Assembly: GCA_947488155.1 (NCBI GenBank)
Contig: CANKYK010000001.1
Span: forward strand, 248,001 to 312,000
DNA length: 64,000 bases
Source: an uncultured Erythrobacter sp.
GTDB lineage: Bacteria > Pseudomonadota > Alphaproteobacteria > Sphingomonadales > Sphingomonadaceae
Reading direction: 5' to 3'
Positions 8,134-17,505 of the stretch are shown in pieces. The number at the start of each line of letters is the position of its first letter. The first letter of the stretch is position 1. Position numbers and translations under genes: made by a program. The notes beneath the pieces are model-generated. The model did not search any database. It saw nothing but the letters and a program-made list of their open reading frames with translations, and was not told the DNA's origin.

Positions 8134-9237
8134 ATGACCATGAGTGGCAAGAACTCCCCATATACTTACGAGCAGGCCGGTGTTTCAATCGCTGGCGGCA
8201 ATGCTCTAGTCAAAGCAATCGGCCCCTTGGCTAAGTCGACCGCGCGCCCTGGCGCCACCAGCGAGCTGGGCGGCTTTGGAGGGTTCTTCGATCCAAAGGC
8301 CGCTGGCTACGACGACCCTTTATTGGTCGCGGCAAATGATGGTGTCGGCACCAAGCTGAAGCTGGCGATTGAGCATGACCGCCATGACACCGTGGGGATC
8401 GATCTGGTCGCCATGTGCGTCAACGATTTGATCGTTCAGGGCGCGGAGCCTTTGTTCTTTCTTGACTATTTCGCGACTGGGAAGCTGGAAAACGGCATTG
8501 CAGAGCGCGTTGTCGCTGGCATTGCCGATGGCTGTAAGCAAGCAGGCTGCGCGCTGATCGGCGGTGAAACCGCTGAGATGCCAGGCATGTACGCACCGGG
8601 TGATTATGACCTTGCTGGATTTTGCGTTGGTGCGGTCGAACGCGGCGAGCAACTGACCGGCGAGAAAGTGGCGCCGGGCGATGTGCTGCTGGGTCTTGCC
8701 AGCTCTGGCGTTCACTCGAATGGCTATTCGCTGGTGCGCAAACTGGCCGAGGACTTTGAATGGAAGCTCGATCGGCCCGCCATTTTCGATCAGGAACGGC
8801 TGCTGATTGACGCTTTGATCGAGCCGACCCGCATTTATGTGGCGAGCCTGCTGCCGCTGGTTCGCGAAGGACTGATCAATGGTCTGGCGCATATTACCGG
8901 CGGCGGATTGCTGGAAAATATCCCGCGCATCCTGCCCTCGGGTGCCCATGCCATGGTTGATGCCGCAAATTGGCCTCAGCCCCGGCTGATGGCTTTCTTG
9001 CAAGCGCAAGGCCACATCGAGCCAGCCGAAATGGCCCGGACGTTCAATTGCGGCGTGGGCATGGTTCTGTCGGTCGACCCAGACGATGTTGAGGAAGTAA
9101 CCAAGCGTCTCGAGGCGGCGAGCGAAACAGTGCTGAACATCGGCGAAATCGCTGGCGGCCCGCGCGGTTGCACCGTCATAGGCGCCGCGGGAGTATGGTC
9201 AGCGAACGCAGATTGGGACGCGACGCATAGTGGCTGA
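8134..9237 (+). CDS. purM: Phosphoribosylformylglycinamidine cyclo-ligase
   Basis: PurM closes the imidazole ring of AIR in purine synthesis, using ATP. The 367-residue protein shows [14 protein letters not shown] (residues about 69-82), [23 protein letters not shown] in two overlapping parts, [11 protein letters not shown] and [16 protein letters not shown], all standard for the family. The listed ATG is two codons upstream of a second ATG (8140), either of which could be used. Its end overlaps the GTG start of purN by eight bases, so the two are coupled. It is divergent from the DUF2066-hdaA unit. Confidence 0.96.
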   Translation: MTMSGKNSPYTYEQAGVSIAGGNALVKAIGPLAKSTARPGATSELGGFGGFFDPKAAGYDDPLLVAANDGVGTKLKLAIEHDRHDTVGIDLVAMCVNDLIVQGAEPLFFLDYFATGKLENGIAERVVAGIADGCKQAGCALIGGETAEMPGMYAPGDYDLAGFCVGAVERGEQLTGEKVAPGDVLLGLASSGVHSNGYSLVRKLAEDFEWKLDRPAIFDQERLLIDALIEPTRIYVASLLPLVREGLINGLAHITGGGLLENIPRILPSGAHAMVDAANWPQPRLMAFLQAQGHIEPAEMARTFNCGVGMVLSVDPDDVEEVTKRLEAASETVLNIGEIAGGPRGCTVIGAAGVWSANADWDATHSG

Positions 9238-10195
9238 AAAGGCCAAAATTGCGGTCTTCATTTCGGGCACCGGCACCAATATGGCCGCATTGCTCTATGC
9301 CAGCAGGCTCCCCGGTTCCGCGTTCGAAATTGTGCTGGTGGCGAGCAACAAAGCAAATGCCGAGGGGCTGAAGCTCGCCGAATTGGAGGGCATCTCTACA
9401 TTCGTCCATTCGCATAAGGGCCACAGCCGCGAGAGCCATGACCTTGCGATGGAAAAAGCGGTTCGCAAAGCCAATGCAGACTACATCGTGCTGGCTGGCT
9501 ACATGCGGATACTGTCAGATGAATTTGTCACGCGCTGGCTGGGTCGGCTGATCAATATCCACCCTTCCCTACTCCCCAAATACAAGGGGTTGGAAACCCA
9601 CGCCCGCGCAATTGATGCGGGAGATAGCCACGGCGGGGCAAGTGTGCATTTGGTCGTGCCAGAGCTCGATGCCGGTGAAGTGCTTGCGCAGGTAGAGGTT
9701 CAGATCGCGCCGAATGACACACCTGACGCTTTGGCAGAGAGGGTGAAAATAGCAGAGCATCAGCTCTATCCCCGCGCAGTGAGTGATTACGTTTCGCGCG
9801 GCAATGATCCGGCCCATCTGTTTGAACGCGTCCGCACGCTGGCTTTAGCTCTGCCCGAAACGCATGAGCGCGAGAGCCATGGGTCCCCAGGCTTTCGGGT
9901 CGGCAGCGAGAAAACCGGCAAATATTTCGCCTATTTCAGCGACCGCCACCACGGTAGCGAGCATATCGCATTGCTCGTCAAAACCAGCGGAATGGACGAG
10001 CTGATGGACCTCGTGGAAGCTCAGCCAGAGGCCTATTACAAGCCAGCGTTTTACGGCGCGAGCGGTTGGGTCGGCGTGATCCTGAACCGGGTCGATATCG
10101 ACTGGGACAGTGTGTCAGAATGGCTCACGCGCAGCTGGCGCTCGGTTGCTCCGGCTCGCCTCACCAAGCTGCAAGATGCAGCGGACATGTTTTAA
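9230..10195 (+). CDS. purN: Phosphoribosylglycinamide formyltransferase fused to a MmcQ/YjbR domain
   Basis: The first 195 or so residues are PurN, which formylates GAR with 10-formyl-[16 protein letters not shown] near residue 10, [20 protein letters not shown] with the catalytic Asn-His, and the Asp in [12 protein letters not shown]. The remaining 120 residues are a MmcQ/YjbR-like domain: [21 protein letters not shown] in two parts, [16 protein letters not shown], then [15 protein letters not shown] and WRSVAPARL. Normal PurN is 190-220 residues; this is 321. The frame is continuous with no stop or start at the junction (about residue 200). A GTG start at 9230 overlaps purM by eight bases. 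The effect of the added domain is unknown. Confidence 0.92.
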   Translation: MAEKAKIAVFISGTGTNMAALLYASRLPGSAFEIVLVASNKANAEGLKLAELEGISTFVHSHKGHSRESHDLAMEKAVRKANADYIVLAGYMRILSDEFVTRWLGRLINIHPSLLPKYKGLETHARAIDAGDSHGGASVHLVVPELDAGEVLAQVEVQIAPNDTPDALAERVKIAEHQLYPRAVSDYVSRGNDPAHLFERVRTLALALPETHERESHGSPGFRVGSEKTGKYFAYFSDRHHGSEHIALLVKTSGMDELMDLVEAQPEAYYKPAFYGASGWVGVILNRVDIDWDSVSEWLTRSWRSVAPARLTKLQDAADMF

Positions 10196-10208
10196 TCCAG
10201 CCGCACTT

Positions 10209-11417
10209 ATGCAGCCGCGCACATCCCCGCTTGATCGCACCCGATTGGTCGACCGGTCCAGCGCCTTTCTGGGCCGTGCATGGTCAAAGGGGTGGCTGCC
10301 AGAACCCGCCACCAAAGCGGAGGAACTGTGGGCCATCGCCACTAAAAGCTTTGGCGACAATGCGAGCGCTTATGAGCGCGCAGGCCGCAACGAGGAAGAT
10401 GTCGCTGACTTCCGACTGAGACTTGAAAAACTGACAGCAAGCGTAGTTGCCGAGGCGGATCTCAACCCGCTCGGTCGGGCCATGGCGCATGGCCAATTGG
10501 TGCGTGTCATCAAACAGCGCCTGCAATTCGGCGCATTGTGGACGGCCAAGCCCGCACTCACAGAAACCGTGCTCGCACCGCCGATCATCATCATTGGCCA
10601 CATGCGATCGGGCACGACCCGTGTGCACCGTCTGCTGGCCGCCGATCCTGCGCACTCTTCGACCCGCTTTTGCGACAGCTGGCATCCAGTGCCCAGTAAA
10701 CTGCATTCGCGCCGTTTTTGGGGCGGCCTTAACCTAACGATTGCGCGGCGGCTCAACCCGTGGATTGATGCGCTGCATCCAATGAGCTCTGGCCGGGTTG
10801 AAGAAGAGCTCGGCTGGCTGGCGTGCGCGCTCAATCATTCGACTTATCAAACCCAGTGGCACATCCCGAGCTATAGCGCGTGGAGCGAAGCGCGTGATGC
10901 GGGATCGGTTTACCGCGAGTTTGCCCGTATCCTGCGCACTGATGCGGCGCATCGCAATGTCGCGGACCGCCCGCGGGTTATGAAAGTCCCTCAGTTTTCC
11001 GAGGATTTGCCCGCATTGCTGGCGCAGTTTCCGGACGCCAGGCTGGTCGTAGCGCAGCGGGACAGCGAGGATGTACTGCGCAGTGCAGTGTCCATCGTCG
11101 CCAATCAAATGACCATTCAGTGCGACAATTGTGACCTCGGCTGGATCGAACAGGAATGGCAGCGAAAGCTCGATCTGCGCGACGCCCGGATGAAAGAAGC
11201 GCTCGAAAATTGGGATGGCCCGGTAGCGTACTTACAATTTACCGCCCTTGGCGATGATTGGGAGCGGGAGATTACACGGACCTATCAGGCGCTTGGCATT
11301 GAACTGTCCGGAGAGGCTCTGATCGCGATGAAGCGCGAAATGGTGGGCCATGAAAGCGCGGATCACACCGCTCACGCGGGCCAAATGGCTGCCTTTGATC
11401 AGGCACCAAAGGATTAG
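10209..11417 (+). CDS. Sulfotransferase family protein
   Basis: A 402-residue cytosolic sulfotransferase-fold protein. IIIIGHMRSGTTRVHRLLA (around residue 125) is the 5'-phosphosulfate-binding loop for PAPS, and PDARLVVAQRDSEDVLRSAVS is the 3'-phosphate-binding region. The N-terminal 115 residues are helical and typical of a bacterial subgroup whose acceptors are unknown. The ATG at 10209 is preferred because an upstream alternative at 10110 would overlap purN by 86 bases. It starts 13 bases after purN and could be in the same transcript. It ends at a bidirectional hairpin shared with ndk. Confidence 0.85.
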   Translation: MQPRTSPLDRTRLVDRSSAFLGRAWSKGWLPEPATKAEELWAIATKSFGDNASAYERAGRNEEDVADFRLRLEKLTASVVAEADLNPLGRAMAHGQLVRVIKQRLQFGALWTAKPALTETVLAPPIIIIGHMRSGTTRVHRLLAADPAHSSTRFCDSWHPVPSKLHSRRFWGGLNLTIARRLNPWIDALHPMSSGRVEEELGWLACALNHSTYQTQWHIPSYSAWSEARDAGSVYREFARILRTDAAHRNVADRPRVMKVPQFSEDLPALLAQFPDARLVVAQRDSEDVLRSAVSIVANQMTIQCDNCDLGWIEQEWQRKLDLRDARMKEALENWDGPVAYLQFTALGDDWEREITRTYQALGIELSGEALIAMKREMVGHESADHTAHAGQMAAFDQAPKD

Positions 11418-11423
11418 GCGCAC

Positions 11424-11459
11424 AAAAAAGGCCGCCCCTCGCAGAGCAGCCCTCTTTTT
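11424..11459. terminator. Bidirectional terminator between the sulfotransferase gene and ndk
   Basis: GGCCGC (11430-11435) and GCAGCC (11446-11451) pair with one G-U, flanked by six A on the left and a T run on the right, so it can serve both convergent genes. Confidence 0.5.
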
Positions 11460-11478
11460 AGCTGTTGCTAGCCGAGAA

Positions 11479-11901
11479 TTAGCCGACGATTTCGTCTGCG
11501 CCGAAGAAGAAGTCGATTTCGATCTTCGCATTCTCTTCGCTGTCCGAACCGTGGACAGTGTTTTCACCGATTGAGAGCGCGTGCTCCTTACGGATGGTGC
11601 CCGCATCGGCCTCCGCGGGGTTGGTTGCGCCCATGATGTCGCGGTTGCGCTTCACGGCATCTTCGCCTTCGAGCACTTGTACAACAACAGGCTCGCTCAT
11701 CATGAACTCAACGAGTTCGCCAAAGAACGGACGCTCTGAGTGAACAGCGTAAAAGCCTTCAGCCTGCTCGCGGCTCATGTGGATGCGCTTGGATGCGACA
11801 ACGCGAAGGCCGGCGACTTCGAGCATAGCAGTGACTGCACCGGTCAGATTGCGGCGAGTTGCGTCAGGCTTTATGATCGAAAAAGTGCGGGTAACCGCCA
11901 T
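11479..11901 (-). CDS. ndk: Nucleoside diphosphate kinase
   Basis: Ndk balances nucleoside triphosphates by a phospho-histidine ping-pong reaction. The 140-residue protein begins [17 protein letters not shown], carries [11 protein letters not shown] and ends with the active-site region [17 protein letters not shown], where the histidine is the phosphate carrier. The length is normal. The ATG at 11901 is chosen from the conserved TFSIIKPDA position and because the alternative at 11931 adds ten unconserved residues. It is convergent with the sulfotransferase gene. Confidence 0.96.
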   Translation of the reverse strand: MAVTRTFSIIKPDATRRNLTGAVTAMLEVAGLRVVASKRIHMSREQAEGFYAVHSERPFFGELVEFMMSEPVVVQVLEGEDAVKRNRDIMGATNPAEADAGTIRKEHALSIGENTVHGSDSEENAKIEIDFFFGADEIVG

Positions 11902-12063
11902 GATGAATATCCTTGATATAAAGGCGGCCAAATTTGGTCCGCCGAAAAGGGAGTGCGAAACGAAATTTTACAGTGTGATTTCTGGCGCGCGCCCTAGCCG
12001 CGCCGCCGCTGCGCTGCAACCCCGCACTTACTCGTCGAGACTACGCACTTTGGGGAAATGCGG

Positions 12064-12564
12064 TCAGTCGCCCGCCATGGCCGGGTCAAACCCAACCAAT
12101 AACTGAGCCATGGTGATTTCGGATTCGGGTGTAGCATTCAGCGTAATCGTGCGGCCTGTGCCATCTTTGCCGCCCAGTATTTGTGCGCCGTCCGCGTCCA
12201 TCTCAAATTCGATTGGAATGCCTGCCTCCTCAGCCTGCTTGCGATAGAAAGCCGCCACTTCCTCTGGGCTGTCTTTCGTCTCCATCACCAGCATGGAGCC
12301 ATGGGTCTCGGCATCTTTGAAGCTGGTGTTGTTGATCACCGCCGCGCCCGGATAAACCGAAAATCCCGCTGGCAACTCGACCGGTACATTTTCGCCGGAA
12401 CGAACCGTGGAGGAGCCGTTCTCCGTCTCGATCGTCATACTGGCCTCGCCAGTCTCCGCATCAATCGCGTACTCGCCGGGGGCCTCAGCCTGATCGCCCG
12501 ACGCGTCGGACCCACATGCTGAAAGCAGTACCGTGATTGCGACTAGGATGGCGGAACGGTGCAT
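12064..12564 (-). CDS. Predicted lipoprotein of unknown function
   Basis: A 166-residue protein with a lipoprotein signal peptide ending LLSAC (Cys at residue 17), so it should be anchored in the outer or inner membrane facing the periplasm. After an acidic linker comes a segment with VPVELPAGFSVYPGAAV, EEVAAFYRKQAEEAGIPIEF and GRTITLNATP, a compact alpha/beta pattern that recurs in small proteobacterial envelope proteins without known function. The start at 12564 is supported by an AAGGAG box seven bases upstream; a longer frame to 12612 has no signal peptide. I do not recognise a specific family. Confidence 0.75.
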   Translation of the reverse strand: MHRSAILVAITVLLSACGSDASGDQAEAPGEYAIDAETGEASMTIETENGSSTVRSGENVPVELPAGFSVYPGAAVINNTSFKDAETHGSMLVMETKDSPEEVAAFYRKQAEEAGIPIEFEMDADGAQILGGKDGTGRTITLNATPESEITMAQLLVGFDPAMAGD

Positions 12565-12621
12565 AACAAACTCCTTAAACCAGCGCGCACCATCTGCTGA
12601 GCTTGCGCTCAAAGCAAGCGC

Positions 12622-13056
12622 TCAAGCGACTTTGACCCATTTGCCATCATCCTGGCGGAAGAATGAACGCTCCAGACCCTCTGCCCCATCAAGCGAACGC
12701 CAAGTGGCTCTGGCGGCATCAAGGCTTGTTTCATCGAACAGCAGGAAAGCGCGCTCAAACCCGGCTGGATCACGCCATTCACCATCCGCAAATACGACAT
12801 GGCTGGCGCTGTTCAGGGCCTCGCATTTGTCCGACAACAGGATTGGATGCTGCTCCGCGCCCTCGCCGGAGGCATCGCCATTGGCGAGGAAACTCTCCGG
12901 CCCAGCCTTCCATAGCCCACGCGAAATATCCTGGCGGCGCTGAGTATCGCCAGCCACCACCAGCAGTCGCTGATCAGAGCCGAGCACCCGCCTTGCGATC
13001 AGCGCCACGACCTTTTCAACCGGGTCACGCGATAGCTGCCAAAAATCAACTTTCAT
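12622..13056 (-). CDS. holC: DNA polymerase III subunit chi
   Basis: Chi is part of the clamp-loader complex and binds single-strand binding protein. The 144-residue protein has the family opening VDFWQLSRDPVEKVVALIARRVL, here in overlapping parts, LVVAGDTQRRQDISRGLW, and the middle segment HPILLSDKCEALNSASHVVFADGEW in which HP-I-L is typical. The length is normal. The neighbourhood pepA-holC is conserved in many proteobacteria; here a tiny DUF2256 gene and a palindromic repeat lie between them. The strand and order suggest co-transcription from pepA. Confidence 0.88.
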   Translation of the reverse strand: MKVDFWQLSRDPVEKVVALIARRVLGSDQRLLVVAGDTQRRQDISRGLWKAGPESFLANGDASGEGAEQHPILLSDKCEALNSASHVVFADGEWRDPAGFERAFLLFDETSLDAARATWRSLDGAEGLERSFFRQDDGKWVKVA

Positions 13057-13074
13057 GAGACTTGCCCTAAGCTA

Positions 13075-13154
13075 AACCACCCACGCCCTCCACCCTTCCA
13101 CCCGGAATATTTTCGGATACAATCCGGGTGGAAGGGTGGAGGGCGCGGGTGGCT
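13075..13154. repeat. Palindromic repeat, copy A
   Basis: Two 32-base arms (13075-13106 and 13123-13154) are inverted copies with two mismatches, around a 16-base loop. The arms share a 26-base core with the second copy at 29636-29716 (core contains ccctccacccttcc), and the loops are also related (cggatacaatccgg here, gggataccatccgg there). It lies between the DUF2256 gene and holC. It looks like a dispersed REP- or MITE-like element; a transcribed copy would form a very stable hairpin. Confidence 0.8.
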
Positions 13155-13157
13155 GAG

Positions 13158-13304
13158 CTACTTCACGTCGGAACGTTTACAGCGTTCCGAGCAATAGAGC
13201 ACATTATCCCAGTCGCGTTCCCACTTCTTACGCCAAGTGAATGGGAGGCCGCAGCTCGCGCAAATCTTGCTCGGCAGATCAGATTTTTTGCGTATTTTCG
13301 GGAT
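13158..13304 (-). CDS. DUF2256 zinc-ribbon-like small protein with apparent AUC start
   Basis: Reading from 13304 gives 48 residues that match DUF2256 closely: [20 protein letters not shown], then the [19 protein letters not shown] block with two CxxC-type cysteine pairs (CASC and CSERC). The family is small, probably zinc-binding and of unknown function. There is no ATG, GTG, TTG or CTG between the in-frame TGA upstream and the conserved region. The codon where family members have Met is ATC, and an AGGAG lies exactly eight bases before it, overlapping the pepA stop. So translation from AUC is plausible, or the gene is newly damaged, or a base is misread. ATA three codons later is a second candidate. 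Confidence 0.75.
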   Translation of the reverse strand: MPKIRKKSDLPSKICASCGLPFTWRKKWERDWDNVLYCSERCKRSDVK

Positions 13305-13315
13305 AGGCTGCGCTC

Positions 13316-14776
13316 CTATCCCTCAAGGTTATCCGCCACGAACTGATCGATCAGGCGTGCTCCAAAGCCAGTTGCGCCCTTGTCCCAGCTATGCCCCGGC
13401 TTGTCCGCCCAGACCATGCCCGCAATGTCGCAGTGCGCCCACGGCGTGCCCTTTTTGATAAAGCGGTGAAGGAATTGCGCCGCTGTGATTGAGCCGGCAG
13501 GACGCGGGCCAACGTTTTTGATGTCAGCAATCGGGCTGTCGATCAGCTTGTCGTAGGCGGGGCCAATCGGCATGCGCCACAGCTTATCACCGCTGCTCTT
13601 GCCCGCTGCCAGCAGCTTGTCGGCCAGCGCATCGTCATTGGCGAACACGCCGCCATGCTCGTGGCCAAGCGAGATGATCATCGCTCCGGTCAACGTCGCA
13701 AAATCGACGATTTGCACCGGATTATACTCTTCCTGCGCCCAATGCAGCGCATCACACAGAACCAAACGCCCTTCCGCGTCAGTGTTGATAACCTCGACCG
13801 TCTGACCATTCATCGTGGTTACAACATCGCCAGGGCGCTGTGCCTTTCCGTCGGGCATATTTTCAACCAGACCGAGCACGCCGATCACATTGGCTTTCGC
13901 CTTGCGGCTAACCAAGGACAGCATGCCGCCAGCAACCGCGCCTGCGCCGCCCATATCCCATTTCATATCTTCCATGCCGCCCGGTGGCTTCAGCGAGATG
14001 CCGCCAGTGTCAAAGGTCACGCCTTTGCCGACAAACACGGTCGGTTTTTCCCCTTCAGTGCCGCCGTTCCAGCGGATGGCGAGGATGCGCGATTCGCGTT
14101 CTGAACCCTGTCCGACGCCGAGCAACGCGCCCATGCCCAATTTCGTCATCTCGGCCTCGTCCAGCACGGTCAGCTCAGCGCCTGTGCCTGCAAAGGCCTC
14201 TTCACACAAAGCGACAAAGCTCTCTGGATAGACCACATTGGCGGGCTCTGCGACGAGCATGCGGGTGAATTCGGTGCCCTTGGCCAGTGCCTCTGCCGCA
14301 ACCCAGGCGACTTCGGTGCCATCCGGGGCATTGATCACGGAGACCTTTTTCAAGGTCGCTTTCTTCTCCTCCGCCAGCGTGGTGCGATATTTGTCGTGAC
14401 GCCATGCGCGCAGACGCGTCGCTAGCAGAACGGCAGCGGCCTCTTCGCCAGACAAATCCGCATGCCCCAGATCGAGCACCATTTCGGTTTCACCCGAGGT
14501 GAGGTACTTCGCGATCAGTGCAGCGCCAGCGCGTTCAACATGCATGCGGCGCGCATCGGCCGATGCTTCGCCTGCCCCAGACAAGGCAACGCGGCGCAGC
14601 ACTCCGTCGTCCATTGCAAAGCCCTCAAAAACCTGGCCAGCCCGCCCAGCAAAACGAGCCGCCTTTGCACCATCGGCCAGCGCTGCATCAAGATCGCTCA
14701 GGGAATCGCCTTGATTAACAATGCGAGCTACCAAGCGAACATCGGATGGGGATTGGGCGTTGAATTCGATTTGCAT
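13316..14776 (-). CDS. pepA: Leucyl aminopeptidase (M17)
   Basis: PepA removes N-terminal amino acids from peptides as a cytoplasmic hexamer with two metal ions. The 486-residue protein has the M17 catalytic domain from about residue 165: [16 protein letters not shown] with the metal-binding Lys and Asp, then the signature [10 protein letters not shown] with metal-binding Asp and Glu and the catalytic Arg. The N-terminal macro-like domain is divergent, as usual. The start MQIEFNAQ is supported by normal family length. It is divergent from lptD and is followed by the DUF2256 gene, whose ribosome-binding site overlaps this gene's stop codon, and then by holC. Confidence 0.94.
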   Translation of the reverse strand: MQIEFNAQSPSDVRLVARIVNQGDSLSDLDAALADGAKAARFAGRAGQVFEGFAMDDGVLRRVALSGAGEASADARRMHVERAGAALIAKYLTSGETEMVLDLGHADLSGEEAAAVLLATRLRAWRHDKYRTTLAEEKKATLKKVSVINAPDGTEVAWVAAEALAKGTEFTRMLVAEPANVVYPESFVALCEEAFAGTGAELTVLDEAEMTKLGMGALLGVGQGSERESRILAIRWNGGTEGEKPTVFVGKGVTFDTGGISLKPPGGMEDMKWDMGGAGAVAGGMLSLVSRKAKANVIGVLGLVENMPDGKAQRPGDVVTTMNGQTVEVINTDAEGRLVLCDALHWAQEEYNPVQIVDFATLTGAMIISLGHEHGGVFANDDALADKLLAAGKSSGDKLWRMPIGPAYDKLIDSPIADIKNVGPRPAGSITAAQFLHRFIKKGTPWAHCDIAGMVWADKPGHSWDKGATGFGARLIDQFVADNLEG

Positions 14777-14904
14777 AACAACTCCGGGTTGTGCCTCCGG
14801 TCAAAGCCGGAATTTGAGCCAATTTGGCCGCCAAGCGAAAGCTATGGTCGACAGGTGGCGGAATGGCGATTGCGATTAGGCGTGAGCGGTGCGATAGGCA
14901 AGCC

Positions 14905-17289
14905 ATGTCGGGAGGTTTCAGGTACGGCGTACGCGCCGCGGCTTCAACACAGGTGTTATGCCGGATGCGTCCAGCAGCGATTGCAATGCTGCTGGCGGGG
15001 CCTTTGTCATTGTCTGCGCCTGTGCTTGGCCAGACGCCAAATCCGACGCAGGAAGAACTCGATCTGATAGAACGTCAGATGGAGCAAGAGCTGGTGGTGT
15101 ACAATCCGCCGCAGACCACTCCTCTGCCTCAACCAATCCAGTCACTCACCGAAGCTGACCTCTCAGATTCGCAGGCTACAGACAGCGGTGAACGCATAGA
15201 CTTCGAAGCCGATGAGCTTGCCTATGACAACACCGCCGACGTTGTCACTGCTCGTGGAAACGTCGTCCTGCGCAGCGATGATCGCTCGGTCCGCGCTGAC
15301 GAAGTGCGCTGGGACCGCAGTACCGGAACAATCCTCGCCAGCGGAAACGTTCGTTTGGTCGACGAAAGCGGCAACCAACTGTTCACTGAAAGCGTCGAGT
15401 TGACCGACACTTTTGAAGCAGGTGCGATGGAAGACCTGCTGCTGGCTTTGCGAGCGGGCGGACGTTTGGCCGCGCGGTCAGGCGAGCGCGGGGATGACGG
15501 CACAATCGTGCTCAGCGACGCGGCGTACACAGCCTGCGCGCTAGCCGATCAGGAAGACTGCGCCAACAATCCCAGCTGGCGCATCACTGCTGACCGGGTG
15601 ACCTACGACCCTGAGGATACGAGGGTCCGCTTCCGCGGAGCCGTGCTTGAATTGTTTGGCGCGCGCATTCTCCCCTTGCCCGGTCTTGCGATCCGCACTG
15701 ATGGCCAGCCGGTCTCCGGCTTCCTAGTGCCCGATGTGAGGATCTCGCAAAGCAACGGCCTGGAGCTGTCGACCGAATATTACTGGCGGATCGATGAAAA
15801 CAAGGACCTGACCCTTGGCGGGTTTGTCTACACCGACGTTGCGCCAATGGTATCGGCCGAATGGCGTCATCTGACCAGCAAAGGCGCCTATCAGATCACC
15901 GGCTATGCCACACATTCTCGCCGGATCGTCGACAATAACGGGACGCTGGCAAGCTCCAGCGATCCGCGCGGCCATCTGGATGCGAATGGCAAATTCCAAT
16001 TCTCACCCGAATGGAGCCTGACCGGGTCAATCCGGCTAGCGAGCGACCGCACTTTCCTGCGCCGCTACGACCTCAGCCGCGATGACAGGCTACGCTCCAC
16101 AATCAATCTGGAGCGCATCGACAACGATTCTTATCTCTCCATCGCCGGCTGGGCGACGCAGACATTGCGAATTGGTGCGGATCAAGGGCAAGTTCCGGTG
16201 GCTCTTCCAGCAATCGATTACCGCCGCCGGATTGCTGATCCCGTTGCCGGGGGCGAGCTGGAATTGCAGTTCAACTCGCTCAACCTCTTGCGCAAAGATG
16301 GTCAGGACACGCAGCGCGCCTTTGCAGGTGCACGGTGGGATTTGCGGCGTCTGACGAACTTTGGACAAGTGGTGACGCTAAGCGCACTCGCTCGCGGCGA
16401 TGTCTATCACACTGATGGGACACTGCTTACCGCAACGGAGATTTATCGCGGCAATCCGGGTTGGACCGCGCGGGCAATCGCGATTGCAGCGGTGGATGTG
16501 GAATGGCCCTTTGTTGGCGAAGCCTTTGGCGGCACACAGGTTCTCAAGCCACGTGTCCAAGTGGTCGCGAGCCCGCCGATCCGCAATCTAGCCGTTCCAA
16601 ATGAAGATTCGCGGGCAATCGATTTGGAGGATTCCAACCTCTTCGCGCTCAACCGTTTCCCCGGCTATGACCGGGTCGAAGACGGCGTTCGTGTAACCTG
16701 GGGCGTCGACTGGGAGCTACAACGACCTGGCTGGCGGATCAAATCGACCATCGGTCAATCTTATCGCTTTGATGCTGCGCGCGAGATATTCCCAGACGGC
16801 ACCGGCCTGTCAGAGCGTGTATCTGACTTCGTCGGCCGCACCGAAGTGCGGTTCCGTGACTTTGTGAACTTCACCCACCGATACAGGCTCGACAAAGACA
16901 ATTTGGCCATCCGCCGTAACGAAGTCGATATGACTATAGGCAGCCAGCGAACCTATGTTGAGCTCGGTTACCTCAGGCTTGATCGCGACATTCAAGACCT
17001 GGAAGATTTACAAGACCGCGAGGAAGCACGCGCGGCGGTACGCGTTGCAATTGACCGCAGGTGGTCGATCTTTGGCTCTGGTGTGTTCAACCTCACCAAT
17101 GAAGACGAAGACCCGACTTTCTCACCTGACGGGTTTGAGCCGATCCGCACCCGACTTGGCGTCGCTTATCAGGATGAACAGCTTGAGTTCGGGCTAACCT
17201 GGCGGCGCGATTTCATCACTGCCGGTGACGCAGCACGAGGCAATACGTTCCAACTGTTCTTCAGCTTGCGCAACCTCGGGTTTCGATAA
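14905..17289 (+). CDS. lptD: LPS-assembly protein LptD
   Basis: LptD is the outer-membrane barrel that inserts lipopolysaccharide into the outer leaflet. The protein (about 794 residues) has a hydrophobic signal segment (RPAAIAMLLAGPLSLSAPVLG), an OstA/LptA-like beta-jellyroll (IDFEADELAYDN, ARGNVVLRS, ADEVRWDRSTG) and a long barrel of alternating strands ending in an aromatic residue two from the end (NLGFR). The start is uncertain: ATG 14905 has a weak AGG six bases upstream, ATG 14965 sits directly before the hydrophobic core, and a TTG at 14824 is unlikely. It heads the conserved order lptD-surA-pdxA-rsmA, known from E. coli. Confidence 0.92.
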   Translation: MSGGFRYGVRAAASTQVLCRMRPAAIAMLLAGPLSLSAPVLGQTPNPTQEELDLIERQMEQELVVYNPPQTTPLPQPIQSLTEADLSDSQATDSGERIDFEADELAYDNTADVVTARGNVVLRSDDRSVRADEVRWDRSTGTILASGNVRLVDESGNQLFTESVELTDTFEAGAMEDLLLALRAGGRLAARSGERGDDGTIVLSDAAYTACALADQEDCANNPSWRITADRVTYDPEDTRVRFRGAVLELFGARILPLPGLAIRTDGQPVSGFLVPDVRISQSNGLELSTEYYWRIDENKDLTLGGFVYTDVAPMVSAEWRHLTSKGAYQITGYATHSRRIVDNNGTLASSSDPRGHLDANGKFQFSPEWSLTGSIRLASDRTFLRRYDLSRDDRLRSTINLERIDNDSYLSIAGWATQTLRIGADQGQVPVALPAIDYRRRIADPVAGGELELQFNSLNLLRKDGQDTQRAFAGARWDLRRLTNFGQVVTLSALARGDVYHTDGTLLTATEIYRGNPGWTARAIAIAAVDVEWPFVGEAFGGTQVLKPRVQVVASPPIRNLAVPNEDSRAIDLEDSNLFALNRFPGYDRVEDGVRVTWGVDWELQRPGWRIKSTIGQSYRFDAAREIFPDGTGLSERVSDFVGRTEVRFRDFVNFTHRYRLDKDNLAIRRNEVDMTIGSQRTYVELGYLRLDRDIQDLEDLQDREEARAAVRVAIDRRWSIFGSGVFNLTNEDEDPTFSPDGFEPIRTRLGVAYQDEQLEFGLTWRRDFITAGDAARGNTFQLFFSLRNLGFR

Positions 17290-17505
17290 GCCGTTGAGGA
17301 GTACGCCGAAGCCGTTGGCACAGCGAAAAAAAGCGGCTATTCGCGCAAAACGCAGGGGGAAACGCGGCTCTTGGCGCAAAATTACGCTCAGCGATGGTTA
17401 AGCCATGAGCTGGCATTGGGCGAGATAGAGGGTTGCGCGGCAAGACTTACCATGGCGTAAGCTGCGGAAACCAAAATACATTTAGATTAAAATCGGGATT
17501 TACAC

